Source: DATAVK01 sp036267755 (GTDB taxonomy: Bacteria > Actinomycetota > Actinomycetes > JAFAQI01). Taken from it: 24,512 bases of DNA. The position numbers were made by a program, and so were the translations under genes. Of the stretch, positions 15,520-23,270 are shown in pieces. Every line of letters begins with the position of its first letter. The first letter of the stretch is position 1. Below the pieces are notes generated by a model. It saw only the letters and a list, made by a program, of their open reading frames with translations. It did no database searches and was not told the origin of the DNA. The stretch spans positions 1 to 24,512 of the forward strand of contig DATAVK010000092.1 of NCBI GenBank assembly GCA_036267755.1, given 5' to 3'.

Positions 15520-17754
15520 ATGCCCGCGACGCTCACCTTCAACGGCCGGCTGCCCGGTGTCGACTGCGAGCCGGCGCTGCCGCCCGTGTCCACCGCGATC
15601 CGGTTGGATGTCGCGGGTTTCGTGGGCTTCGCCGAGCGCGGGCCGTTGGACACCCCGGTGGTCGTCGAGGACGTCAACCAATACGCCGCAGTGTTTGGCG
15701 GCGACCTGGCGCTGGCCACCGACGGGGGCGTCCCCGTCTATGCCAACCTGCCCGGCGCCGTCGCGGCGTTCTTCAATAACGGCGGCCGACGGTGCTACGT
15801 CGTCCGGGTCGCCGGGGCGGATGCGTGCTCGGCCCGCTGGCAGGTGCCGGGTCTGCGGCTCTGGCAGCCGAACGGCGTCTCCGAGGACGTCTTCGTCGAG
15901 GCCGCGTGGCCGGGAGCGTGGTCGGCCCAGTTCGGTGTCGGGACCCAGCTGCTGACGACACCTCTGCCGGTCACAGCGGCGTACCTGCGGGGGAGCGGCG
16001 GAGAGCCCGGACTGCTCCAGCTCACGCCCTCCGGGGTCCGCGGGATCGCCGCGGGCGACCTGGTGCAGGCCGACCTAGGGCCGGGCTACCCGCAGCTCTA
16101 CCTGTCGGTGCTGGCTGTGGACTCAGTCGCCGGCCGGCTGAGCGTCGGCGTGGAGGTGCCCTTCACCACCGAGCTGGCCTCGCCGCCAGCGGTCGACGAG
16201 GAGGTGCTGCTGGGCCCGGCCGCCCTGGCGGCACTTCCGGCGGCGGTGCCCGTTAACGCGGCGTGGCTGCTGCAGCTGGACCTGGTCGCGCGAGAGGTCG
16301 TGGCCGGGGCCAGCGAGCAGCTGGAGCGGTGGAGCGGACTGCGGTTCAACCCCGGACCCTCGTGGGTCGACGTCCTCCAACCGGCAAGCGACCCGACGCC
16401 CGATCCCACTCGGTCGATGCTGCTGCGCGCCGATCCCGCCACGATCGACGCAGCAGCGACCGGCATCTTCGTGCCTGTCGGAATGGACCGGTTGGGCACC
16501 AGCGCGGAGTTCACCGATGCGGCGCACGGCCCCTTTGGCGAAACCGGTGAGCTCGCCGGCCGCGACGGGCTCGACAGCTTCGATGCGGTCACCCTGTTCC
16601 TCGACCCGCAGCTGCTGGGTGACACGGTCGACAGCCTGGTCACCGACGCCGACCAGCTCACCGTCCTCTCCCGAAACCCCGTGCAACTGCATGGAATCCA
16701 CGCCCTCATCGAGGTCGACGAGGTGGCTCTGCTCAGCGTGCCGGACGTGGTCCACCTGGGCTGGTCACGAGCCGTCCCAACCCCGCCACCGGCTCCGCCG
16801 CCGAGCCCGGCACCACCACCTTCGGTGGACTGGTCGGAGTTCCGGGACTGCACGGTCCCGACGATCGCCCCGGTCCCACCACCCCCGCCGTACGTGCCGC
16901 CTGCGCTGCCCGACCTCCCGATCCAGGACCTGCCGGCCGGCTACGACGACACCGACCTCGTGCAGGTGCATGCCGCGATGGCTGTGCTGGGTGCCGCGCG
17001 TGCAGACCTCGTTGCGGTGCTGTCGGTGCCGCAGCACTTCGATATCGCCGCGGTGCAGTCGTGGGGTGAGGCGCTGGCGACGCGGGCTCCTTCCAGCCAG
17101 GACGGCCGGATCGTCTCCTCGCCCCTGTCGTACGCCGCGGTATGGCACCCCTGGGTGCAGGTGAGCGAGACGGTGACTCCGCAGCTGGCGCCGCTGCGGC
17201 CGGAACCGCCGGACGGCGCCGTCTGCGGAATGATTGCCGCCCGCGAGTTGGCCCGCGGCGTGTGGGTGGCGCCGGCAAACGTGCCGCTGCACGGGCCCGT
17301 TGCGCTGCTTCCGCGCGTCGCCGGTGCCGACGTCACCACGCTCTTCAACGCCCACGTGAACCTGCTGCGGCCGCAGCCGGGTGCCTTCACGACGCTGTCG
17401 GCGCACACCCTCTCGACCGACCCGATGCTGTTGCAGGTCAGTGTGCGGCGGCTGTTGATCCTGCTGCGCAAGGTGGCCCTCGCCGAAGGCGCGCGCTACG
17501 TGTTCGACACCAACACCGACCGCTTCCGCCAGCTGGTACAGCTGCGCTTCGAGCGCATCCTCGGCAAGCTGGCCGCGCTCGGCGCACTGGCCGCCTTCCA
17601 GGTCGTCACGACCGGCGGCGTCAACACGCCGGAGGACCAGGACGCGGGCCGGCTCATCGTGCAGCTACAGGTCGCGCCGACCAACCCGATCGAGTTCATC
17701 ACGGTCAGCCTGGTCCGTGACGCCGAGAGCCTGCTCGACGTGGTGGTGGGCTGA
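15520..17754 (+). CDS. Contractile tail sheath protein 2, enlarged, with proline-rich insertion
   Basis: 744 residues. The N-terminal region has FNGRLPGV, TAIRLDVAGFVGFAERGPLD and FFNNGGRRCYVVRV, as in PVC-type second or third sheath proteins. The C-terminal domain has RRLLILLRKVALAEGARYVFD, the QLVQLRFERIL segment and a final NPIEFITVSLVRD. Residues about 415-470 are an unusual Pro/Ala/Ser-rich stretch with runs of three to five prolines, likely an exposed flexible linker. Longer sheath variants often form the ring joining sheath to baseplate. ATG 15520 follows the tube stop by 4 nt; its ribosome binding site is weak, so translation may depend on coupling. Confidence 0.93.
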   Translation: MPATLTFNGRLPGVDCEPALPPVSTAIRLDVAGFVGFAERGPLDTPVVVEDVNQYAAVFGGDLALATDGGVPVYANLPGAVAAFFNNGGRRCYVVRVAGADACSARWQVPGLRLWQPNGVSEDVFVEAAWPGAWSAQFGVGTQLLTTPLPVTAAYLRGSGGEPGLLQLTPSGVRGIAAGDLVQADLGPGYPQLYLSVLAVDSVAGRLSVGVEVPFTTELASPPAVDEEVLLGPAALAALPAAVPVNAAWLLQLDLVAREVVAGASEQLERWSGLRFNPGPSWVDVLQPASDPTPDPTRSMLLRADPATIDAAATGIFVPVGMDRLGTSAEFTDAAHGPFGETGELAGRDGLDSFDAVTLFLDPQLLGDTVDSLVTDADQLTVLSRNPVQLHGIHALIEVDEVALLSVPDVVHLGWSRAVPTPPPAPPPSPAPPPSVDWSEFRDCTVPTIAPVPPPPPYVPPALPDLPIQDLPAGYDDTDLVQVHAAMAVLGAARADLVAVLSVPQHFDIAAVQSWGEALATRAPSSQDGRIVSSPLSYAAVWHPWVQVSETVTPQLAPLRPEPPDGAVCGMIAARELARGVWVAPANVPLHGPVALLPRVAGADVTTLFNAHVNLLRPQPGAFTTLSAHTLSTDPMLLQVSVRRLLILLRKVALAEGARYVFDTNTDRFRQLVQLRFERILGKLAALGALAAFQVVTTGGVNTPEDQDAGRLIVQLQVAPTNPIEFITVSLVRDAESLLDVVVG

Positions 17755-17755
17755 C

Positions 17756-18346
17756 ATGACCGTGCCCTTCACCGCGTTCCGGTTCGAGGTCGTGCTCGAC
17801 CTCGACCAGCCGACGCCCGGACTCGACAGCCCGCTCTGCGACGCGGCGTTTGCCGAGTGCGAAGGGCTGGAGATGTCGATGGAGCCCAAGACGATCGAGT
17901 CGGCATCGGTGACGAACGCCCAGCAGTACGTGATCGGCAAGACCAAGTACGGCCAGGTCATCCTCAAGCGCGGTATGACCTCGAATCTCCAGCTGTGGCA
18001 ATGGTTCTCGCTAGGCACCCGGCCCGGGTCGGTGCTGACCGCTCACGGCCAGATCACGCTCTGGGACTCGACCGGCAGCCCGGCCTTGCAGGTGAACCTC
18101 GCCGGGTGCCTGCCGGTCCGGATGCGCGCCCCTGCGCTCAACGCCGCGAGCGGGCTGGTCGCGGTCGAGGAGCTCAGCCTGGTGTGCGCCCAGATGACGA
18201 TGGGCCTGCCTGGTCAAAGTGGTGGTGGCGTCGGCATCTCGGCATCGGTCGGCATCGGGGCCTCGGCCTCGATCGGCTTCGACGCCAACGCATCGCTGTC
18301 GGCGTCCGCGTCGGCCGGTGCGTCGTTCTCCGGCGGGATCGACTGA
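17756..18346 (+). CDS. Inner tube protein 2 (gp19-like) with Gly/Ala/Ser-rich tail
   Basis: 196 residues from the ATG one base after the sheath 2 stop. Residues 1-150 match the gp19/tube family: FTAFRFEVVLDL, the CEGLEMSME segment, KYGQVILKRGM, LQLWQWF and VAVEELSLV. It probably makes the tube layer near the baseplate, as the second tube protein does in PVC. Residues about 155-194 are an added low-complexity tail made of Gly-Ala-Ser units such as GIGASASIGF. A related tail occurs in the next protein. The stop overlaps the next start by one base (TGATG). Confidence 0.92.
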   Translation: MTVPFTAFRFEVVLDLDQPTPGLDSPLCDAAFAECEGLEMSMEPKTIESASVTNAQQYVIGKTKYGQVILKRGMTSNLQLWQWFSLGTRPGSVLTAHGQITLWDSTGSPALQVNLAGCLPVRMRAPALNAASGLVAVEELSLVCAQMTMGLPGQSGGGVGISASVGIGASASIGFDANASLSASASAGASFSGGID

Positions 18347-19152
18347 TGGGCACCGCGACGATCACCCAGTGGGACCTGGCGAAGTCCCGGCCGTCACAGG
18401 GTGCCGGCGCCGTCTCGATGACCGTGGACTTCGACCCGGAGAGCATCGAGCTGAGCTACACCACCCTGGGCGCGGTAAGCGGGAAGGACACCACGTCGCA
18501 GGGCACGTTGAGCAAGACGGCACCTCAACAGACCGGCCAGTCCTCGACGATGTCGATCACCCTGATGTTCGACACCTCGACGACCAACGCTTCGGTCCAG
18601 GACCGCACCAACCCACTCGTTGCCCTTACTCTGCCCGCCCAGCTCGGCTCCGAGGCACCGAGCCGCCCGGTCGTCCGGTTCCAATGGGGCTCGTTCGTCT
18701 ACATCGGCACGATCGAGTCGATGACGCAGACCATCGACTTCTTCTCAGACAGCGGCGTCCCGCTGCGCGCCTCGGTGCACCTGAGCCTGCACGAGGTGGC
18801 CCCTCCGTCGTCGAGCTCCGGCTCGGGGCTGGGAGGCGGCCTCGGGCTCAGCTTCGGAGCGAACGCTGGCCTCACCGCGTCGGCTTCCTTGGGTGCGTCC
18901 GCCTCGTTGTCGGCAAGCGCCACGGCCGGCATCGGGACGGCCCCGCTGACGCTGAGTCAGTCCGGCGACACGATCCAGGGCATCGCCGCACGTTCCGGCG
19001 GAGCCGTGTCGTGGCAGGCGATCGCGACGGCCAACGGCATCGACAACCCCCGACTGGTCCCGGCCGGCACCATCGTCGACGCGGGCGCCGGCGGCCAGCT
19101 CGACGCCGGTGCCTCGGCCCGGCTCAGCGCCTCCGCGAGTGGAGGTACCTGA
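18346..19152 (+). CDS. CIS tube-associated LysM protein (Pvc7-like)
   Basis: 268 residues. The N-terminal part (about 1-150) matches the CIS-tube domain: FDPESIELSYT, a TMSITLMFDT strand, then RFQWGSFVYIGTIES and a LRASVHLSLHE strand. Residues about 203-245 form a LysM domain (LTLSQSGDTIQGIA to LVPAGTIV). In eCIS and related phage the LysM here acts inside the baseplate, between tube and hub, rather than as a secreted peptidoglycan binder. Two low-complexity segments, about 155-198 and 246-268, consist of Gly/Ala/Ser repeats like those ending tube protein 2. Starts within the previous stop. Confidence 0.92.
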   Translation: MGTATITQWDLAKSRPSQGAGAVSMTVDFDPESIELSYTTLGAVSGKDTTSQGTLSKTAPQQTGQSSTMSITLMFDTSTTNASVQDRTNPLVALTLPAQLGSEAPSRPVVRFQWGSFVYIGTIESMTQTIDFFSDSGVPLRASVHLSLHEVAPPSSSSGSGLGGGLGLSFGANAGLTASASLGASASLSASATAGIGTAPLTLSQSGDTIQGIAARSGGAVSWQAIATANGIDNPRLVPAGTIVDAGAGGQLDAGASARLSASASGGT

Positions 19153-19153
19153 C

Positions 19154-19318
19154 ATGCCGATCGAGATCAAGGAGCTGGAGATCCAGGCCGTCCCGCAGGA
19201 CGCGCCGACGGCTGCAGCGCCCGCAACGCCGGCACCCTCCCCAGAGGCGCCGCATGAGCAGCTGCGCCGGATGCAGGTCGAGCTGGACGGCCGGCTGCGT
19301 CGACGGGTGGCGGACTGA
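19154..19318 (+). CDS. DUF5908 small protein
   Basis: 54 residues, ATG at 19154 with a perfect GGAGG 8 nt upstream. It begins MPIEIKELEIQA, the characteristic start of DUF5908 proteins, small components repeatedly found between the LysM/tube and hub genes of contractile injection systems. The middle is Pro/Ala-rich and the end is basic and helical (LRRMQVELDGRLRRRVAD). Its role is not established; position suggests a baseplate assembly factor. It precedes the gpD gene by 3 nt. Confidence 0.82.
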   Translation: MPIEIKELEIQAVPQDAPTAAAPATPAPSPEAPHEQLRRMQVELDGRLRRRVAD

Positions 19319-19321
19319 TCC

Positions 19322-20404
19322 ATGACGACCGCGACGAGCACCTACCTCTCGACTCCGGCGCTGAGCATCGCCGGGCAGGACGACCCGACGACGGCCGCCA
19401 ACCTGCTTGCGCTCACCGTCGAGGACTCGATCGTCGGGATGTCCTGGTGCGAGGCGCGGTTCGTCAACTACGGCCAGCGCCACGACCGTCCCGACTACCT
19501 CTACCTCGGGCGAGACGTCATCGATTTCGGTACGACGCTCGAGGTCACCCTCGGTGCCGGGGACGACCGGCGGGCGGTCTTCAGTGGCGTCGTCAGTGCG
19601 CTGCAGGCCGACTACCCGGACGGTGCCACGGCACAACTGCTGGTCTTCGCCGAGGATGGCCTGCAGCGGCTCCGGCTGACCCGGCGTACCCGCTCGTTCG
19701 AGAACTCCTCGACATCCGACATCGCCAGCACGATCGCCAGCGACCACGGTCTGACTGCGGTCGTCGACCTGGACGCTCCCAGCCGGGTCGTCACCGCACA
19801 GGTCAACCAGAGTGACCTGGCCTTCCTGCGCACGCTCGCTCGCCGGGACGACGCCGAGGTCTGGCTCGACGGCACCGACCTGCACGTCGCCCGCCGACCC
19901 GACCGCGGCGCGGGCACGCTCGATCTGGCCTACGGCGGCAACCTGCTGGCCTTCTCGGTGCGCGCTGACCTTTCCGACCAGTGCACCCAGGTCGAGGTCG
20001 ACGGATGGGACGTCTCCGGCAAGGACGCGATCGCCGAGACCGCCGACTCCGGCGTTCTGGGAGCCGAGCTCGGAAGCGGCGACACGAGCGGATCGGATGC
20101 TCTGGCAGCGGCTTTCGCAAACCGGACCGAGCGGGTCGTCCGCGCCACACCCCTGGCGAGCGACGACGCCAAGGCCCTCGCCACAGCGGCCTACCTCGAG
20201 CGGGCCCGGCGGTTCGTCTGCGGGACCGGCCTGACCGGCGGCACGGCGCAACTCCGGGTCGGTACGACGCTGACCCTCAGCGGGCTGAGCGGCCTGTTCA
20301 ACGGCGACTACACGGTGACTCGGGTGCGCCACATGTTCGACCTCGCCCTCGGCTTCCGGACCGAGTTCGACGTCGAACGGGCCGGGATCGGGGCGACCTC
20401 ATGA
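19322..20404 (+). CDS. Baseplate hub protein, phage late control gene D (gpD/gp27)-like
   Basis: 360 residues. It is the gpD/gp27 part of the tail hub, corresponding to the N-terminal half of VgrG. Visible features: a beta-rich start that ends in SWCEARFVN, the segment AVFSGVVSAL, then LTRRTRSFENSSTSDIASTIA, LAFLRTLARRDDAEVWL and a C-terminal GLFNGDYTVTRVRHMFD, which is typical of the family. It forms the trimeric socket between tube and spike. Its TGA overlaps the spike start (ATGA), so the hub and spike are probably made in fixed proportion. Confidence 0.93.
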   Translation: MTTATSTYLSTPALSIAGQDDPTTAANLLALTVEDSIVGMSWCEARFVNYGQRHDRPDYLYLGRDVIDFGTTLEVTLGAGDDRRAVFSGVVSALQADYPDGATAQLLVFAEDGLQRLRLTRRTRSFENSSTSDIASTIASDHGLTAVVDLDAPSRVVTAQVNQSDLAFLRTLARRDDAEVWLDGTDLHVARRPDRGAGTLDLAYGGNLLAFSVRADLSDQCTQVEVDGWDVSGKDAIAETADSGVLGAELGSGDTSGSDALAAAFANRTERVVRATPLASDDAKALATAAYLERARRFVCGTGLTGGTAQLRVGTTLTLSGLSGLFNGDYTVTRVRHMFDLALGFRTEFDVERAGIGATS

Positions 20405-21120
20405 GCGGCCAGCTGACGAACGGCCAGGACGCCACCGAGCTCCCGCTGCACGTGACCGCGCAGGTGGGCACCGGGCACTACTTGGGTGTCTATCCGGCGA
20501 CCGTCTCGGACAACCAGGACCCGAGCAACCAGGGCCGGGTGCAGGTACACCTGCCGTGGACGGCCGACGACAGCGACCGCTATGAGGTCTGGGCCCGGCT
20601 GGCCACGATGATGGCCGGCGGCAACCGGGGGACCTGGTTCGTCCCCGACATCGGCGACGAGGTGCTGGTCTGCTTCCAAGGCGGCGACCCTCGCTGGCCG
20701 ATCGTGATCGGCGCGCTCTGGAATGGACACGACGACCCGCCGGAAACCATGGATTCAGACAACAACATCAAGGCGATCGTTTCGCGCACCGGCATAAAGA
20801 TCACCCTCGACGACACCTCCGGGGCGGTTACATTGACTCTGCAGACCCCGGGCGGCCAGCAGGTGACGATGGCCGACGCCGGCTCCTCGATCACGGTCGA
20901 GGACAGCAACGGAAACTCCTGCGAGCTTTCACCGAGCGGCATCACGCTGACCTCGGCGAGCAACCTGTCGATCAGCGCGACGTCCGCCAACATCTCCATC
21001 CCCACCGTCAACGTGGACTCCGCTATGTGGACCTACAGCGGGGTCGTCCAGGTCGAGACGCTCATCTCGGACGCGGTGGTCAGCGCGAGCTACACGCCCG
21101 GCGTCGGGAACATCTGGTGA
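20401..21120 (+). CDS. Spike protein, gp5/VgrG-like baseplate assembly protein V
   Basis: 239 residues. Residues about 28-120 are the OB-fold of gp5/VgrG: YPATVSDNQDPSNQGRVQV, then WARLATMMAG, TWFVPDIGDEVLVCFQGGD and PIVIGALWNG. From about residue 125 the sequence becomes short repeated beta strands (IKITLDDTSGAVTL, QQVTMADAGSSI, SNLSISATS), which should form the triangular beta-helix needle. No lysozyme domain is present, unlike T4 gp5, and no PAAR tip is fused, so a separate tip is expected. The GTG of the next gene overlaps this stop (GTGA). Confidence 0.94.
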   Translation: MSGQLTNGQDATELPLHVTAQVGTGHYLGVYPATVSDNQDPSNQGRVQVHLPWTADDSDRYEVWARLATMMAGGNRGTWFVPDIGDEVLVCFQGGDPRWPIVIGALWNGHDDPPETMDSDNNIKAIVSRTGIKITLDDTSGAVTLTLQTPGGQQVTMADAGSSITVEDSNGNSCELSPSGITLTSASNLSISATSANISIPTVNVDSAMWTYSGVVQVETLISDAVVSASYTPGVGNIW

Positions 21121-22847
21121 CCACCGTCACCTCGGCTCCCGCGCCCGCCGCCGTCCGGCCGGGCGTCGTCTCAGGTCGCGGCGGCGAGGTCGTGCAGTGG
21201 CTCGCGCCCGCGCCGCTGTGGGATGAGGGCGCCGTCTCCGCCGGCAGCGCCGACATCGCGCAGCCCTGGATCTCGGAACTGACCAGCGACCAGTTCGTCG
21301 ACCAGTTTCTCGCCATGGTGCAGGCCACCGACGATTCCACACCGGACCAGCTGGCCGGCACGGCACCTCAGATCAGTGTGGCCGGCCAGAGCGGCACGCC
21401 GTACCGACTCTTCCACCCGCTCAGCCAGCGCTACTACATCGTGTCTGCCTCCCTGGTCTGCCGCCGTCCGGGGATTCCCGACCACCAGGTGCGGCCGCGC
21501 GCGGGGGAGAAGACGACGTACGTCATGCGGCAACTCGCCGACGACGGCAGCGAGCTGGCCTACGTGCCCGTCAAGGGCGCCGCCCTGACGCCAGGTGCAC
21601 CCGCGACCGGCAACTGGGTCGCGGCGACCACACCCACCGCGCTGGTCACTGGGGAGAAGCAGTATCCGATGCACGCCGCGCCCGTCGCGAGCTTCGCGGC
21701 CACCGGCAGCACGGCGGCGATTCTCGGGATGGCCAACGGCGAAACTTCAACGCGCACAATCTATTTCGGCTACGTCTCGGTCGGCGGCCGAGAGAAGCTC
21801 ATCGCGCCGATCGCCGACCCGGTCGCCACGCTCAAGGCCTTCGGCGAGCAGCCGGGGAACCCCGCGGAGGATCCGTTCGTCGACGAACTCGTCGGTCGAG
21901 TGGCGCAACCGTGGGTGGCCCAAAGCAAGGCGCCGTTGAACAGCAAGGCGCCGACGTACCCCTCGCTCTATCTGCTGCTCGACCTGCTCGACTGGACCAA
22001 GAAGTACCTCCCCAAGCTGTACGCCGCGCTCATCGCCGGCAGCGGACCCTCATCAACCGACCTGCCCGAGCAGGCCGCCCTGTTCGACCAGCTACAGGAC
22101 GTGACAATCACGAAGAACGGCGTGGCGATGACGCTGGACAAGGCGCTGGCCGAGGTCGAGCAGTACCTGCCTCTGATCACCAGCAACGACATCGAAGGAC
22201 CGGGCGACGTCTACGACCTGACCCACGCCAGCAGAAGCTCACCGGACCTCGACACCTGGCTGGACCCGACGTCCTCCAACGGACTGGCCGCGCAAGCCCA
22301 GTCGGCGCTGAATGAGTCCGCGGCCGACCCCGACGACCCGCCCTTGGGGGTTCCGCCGGAGCTGCAGGGACTGATCAAGAACGATCCGGTGACACCGCCT
22401 CCTGGGTCGGTCGCCCAGACCCTCGTCATCCGAACGGTGTTCGAGCACGACCCGTGCTGCCCGGTGCTCAGCCCGCCGAGCCACCCCTTTGTGCTCGCCC
22501 GTCCCGTTGACGCCGATGCACCGGCGCGGAAGATCCGCATCCAGCTGCCCGACGTCGCGAGCCTGCGGTCATTCAACCGGGGCGTCGCTCTGGAGATGCC
22601 GCCCAGCCTGCGCCGGGTCATGAACGCCGTGACCCCCGACGCCCTGAAGGGTGACATCGACCCGAGCGGCGGACTGCAGCTCGGAATGATCTGCTCGTTC
22701 TCGCTGCAGATCATCTTCCTGTGCGCGTTCATCGTGCTCTTCATCTTCTTGCTGTTGCTCAACATCGTCTTCTGGTGGATGCCCTTCCTGAAGATCTGCT
22801 TCCCCATCCCGGTCAAGCCCTCGTCACCGAAGGGGCCGACGCCATGA
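21117..22847 (+). CDS. Large eCIS operon protein of unknown family with hydrophobic C-terminal membrane segment
   Basis: 576 residues starting at a GTG that overlaps the spike stop. I cannot assign a named family. Residues about 90-140 include the fragments LFHPLSQRYYIVSASLVCR and KTTYVMRQL. The middle is mixed and helical (YPSLYLLLDLLDWTKKYLPKLY). Near residue 445 is a HDPCCP motif. Residues about 522-565 are extremely hydrophobic, with a run of Ile/Leu/Phe long enough for one or two membrane spans and ending WWMPFLKICFPIPV; the last residues are Pro/Lys-rich. It sits between spike and gp25 genes, a baseplate position. A membrane anchor for the particle is the most economical inference. Confidence 0.8.
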   Translation: MTTVTSAPAPAAVRPGVVSGRGGEVVQWLAPAPLWDEGAVSAGSADIAQPWISELTSDQFVDQFLAMVQATDDSTPDQLAGTAPQISVAGQSGTPYRLFHPLSQRYYIVSASLVCRRPGIPDHQVRPRAGEKTTYVMRQLADDGSELAYVPVKGAALTPGAPATGNWVAATTPTALVTGEKQYPMHAAPVASFAATGSTAAILGMANGETSTRTIYFGYVSVGGREKLIAPIADPVATLKAFGEQPGNPAEDPFVDELVGRVAQPWVAQSKAPLNSKAPTYPSLYLLLDLLDWTKKYLPKLYAALIAGSGPSSTDLPEQAALFDQLQDVTITKNGVAMTLDKALAEVEQYLPLITSNDIEGPGDVYDLTHASRSSPDLDTWLDPTSSNGLAAQAQSALNESAADPDDPPLGVPPELQGLIKNDPVTPPPGSVAQTLVIRTVFEHDPCCPVLSPPSHPFVLARPVDADAPARKIRIQLPDVASLRSFNRGVALEMPPSLRRVMNAVTPDALKGDIDPSGGLQLGMICSFSLQIIFLCAFIVLFIFLLLLNIVFWWMPFLKICFPIPVKPSSPKGPTP

Positions 22848-23260
22848 CTGCTGTCACCACCGCCGACGACCTCGGCGCCACGCTCTACGGCCGCGGCTTG
22901 TCCTTCCCGCCTCGGGTCGGTCCGGACGGCGGGATGGTCTGGTCCACCGGTGAGCTCAACGTGCGTGAGTGCATCTGCACGATCCTGCGCACGGCGCCCG
23001 ACGAGCGGGTGGAGCGGCCGCACTTCGGCTGCGGACTGGATCGACTGCTCTTCGAGCCCAACAGCGTCGCGACCCTGCGAGTGGTCCAGGACTCGATCAC
23101 GCAGGCCATCGCCCAGTGGGAACCGCGGGTGCGTTTGGACGGAGTGCAGGCCACGGTCAACGCGGTCGATCCCCGCGACGTCGACGTGGTAATCACCTAC
23201 ACCCTGGTCGCGACGAGCGCGCAGGAGCGGCTGGCCATGACGGTCAGTCCGGTCGGATGA
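22844..23260 (+). CDS. Baseplate wedge protein, gp25/GPW family
   Basis: 138 residues, starting inside the stop of the 576-residue gene. It has the gp25/GPW hallmarks: GRGLSFPPRVGPDGG near the start, IRECI-like NVRECICTIL, then ERVERPHFGCGLDRLLFEPN, the most conserved part of the family, and a C-terminal strand region. In contractile systems gp25 joins the baseplate wedges to the first sheath ring and initiates sheath assembly. Length is normal for the family. Confidence 0.95.
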   Translation: MTAVTTADDLGATLYGRGLSFPPRVGPDGGMVWSTGELNVRECICTILRTAPDERVERPHFGCGLDRLLFEPNSVATLRVVQDSITQAIAQWEPRVRLDGVQATVNAVDPRDVDVVITYTLVATSAQERLAMTVSPVG

Positions 23261-23270
23261 GGGGCGCGTC

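Noticed and set aside
19124..20332. 402-codon minus-strand frame opposite DUF5908 and gpD genes
   Set aside because: It crosses two confidently assigned plus-strand genes and shows no domain motif.
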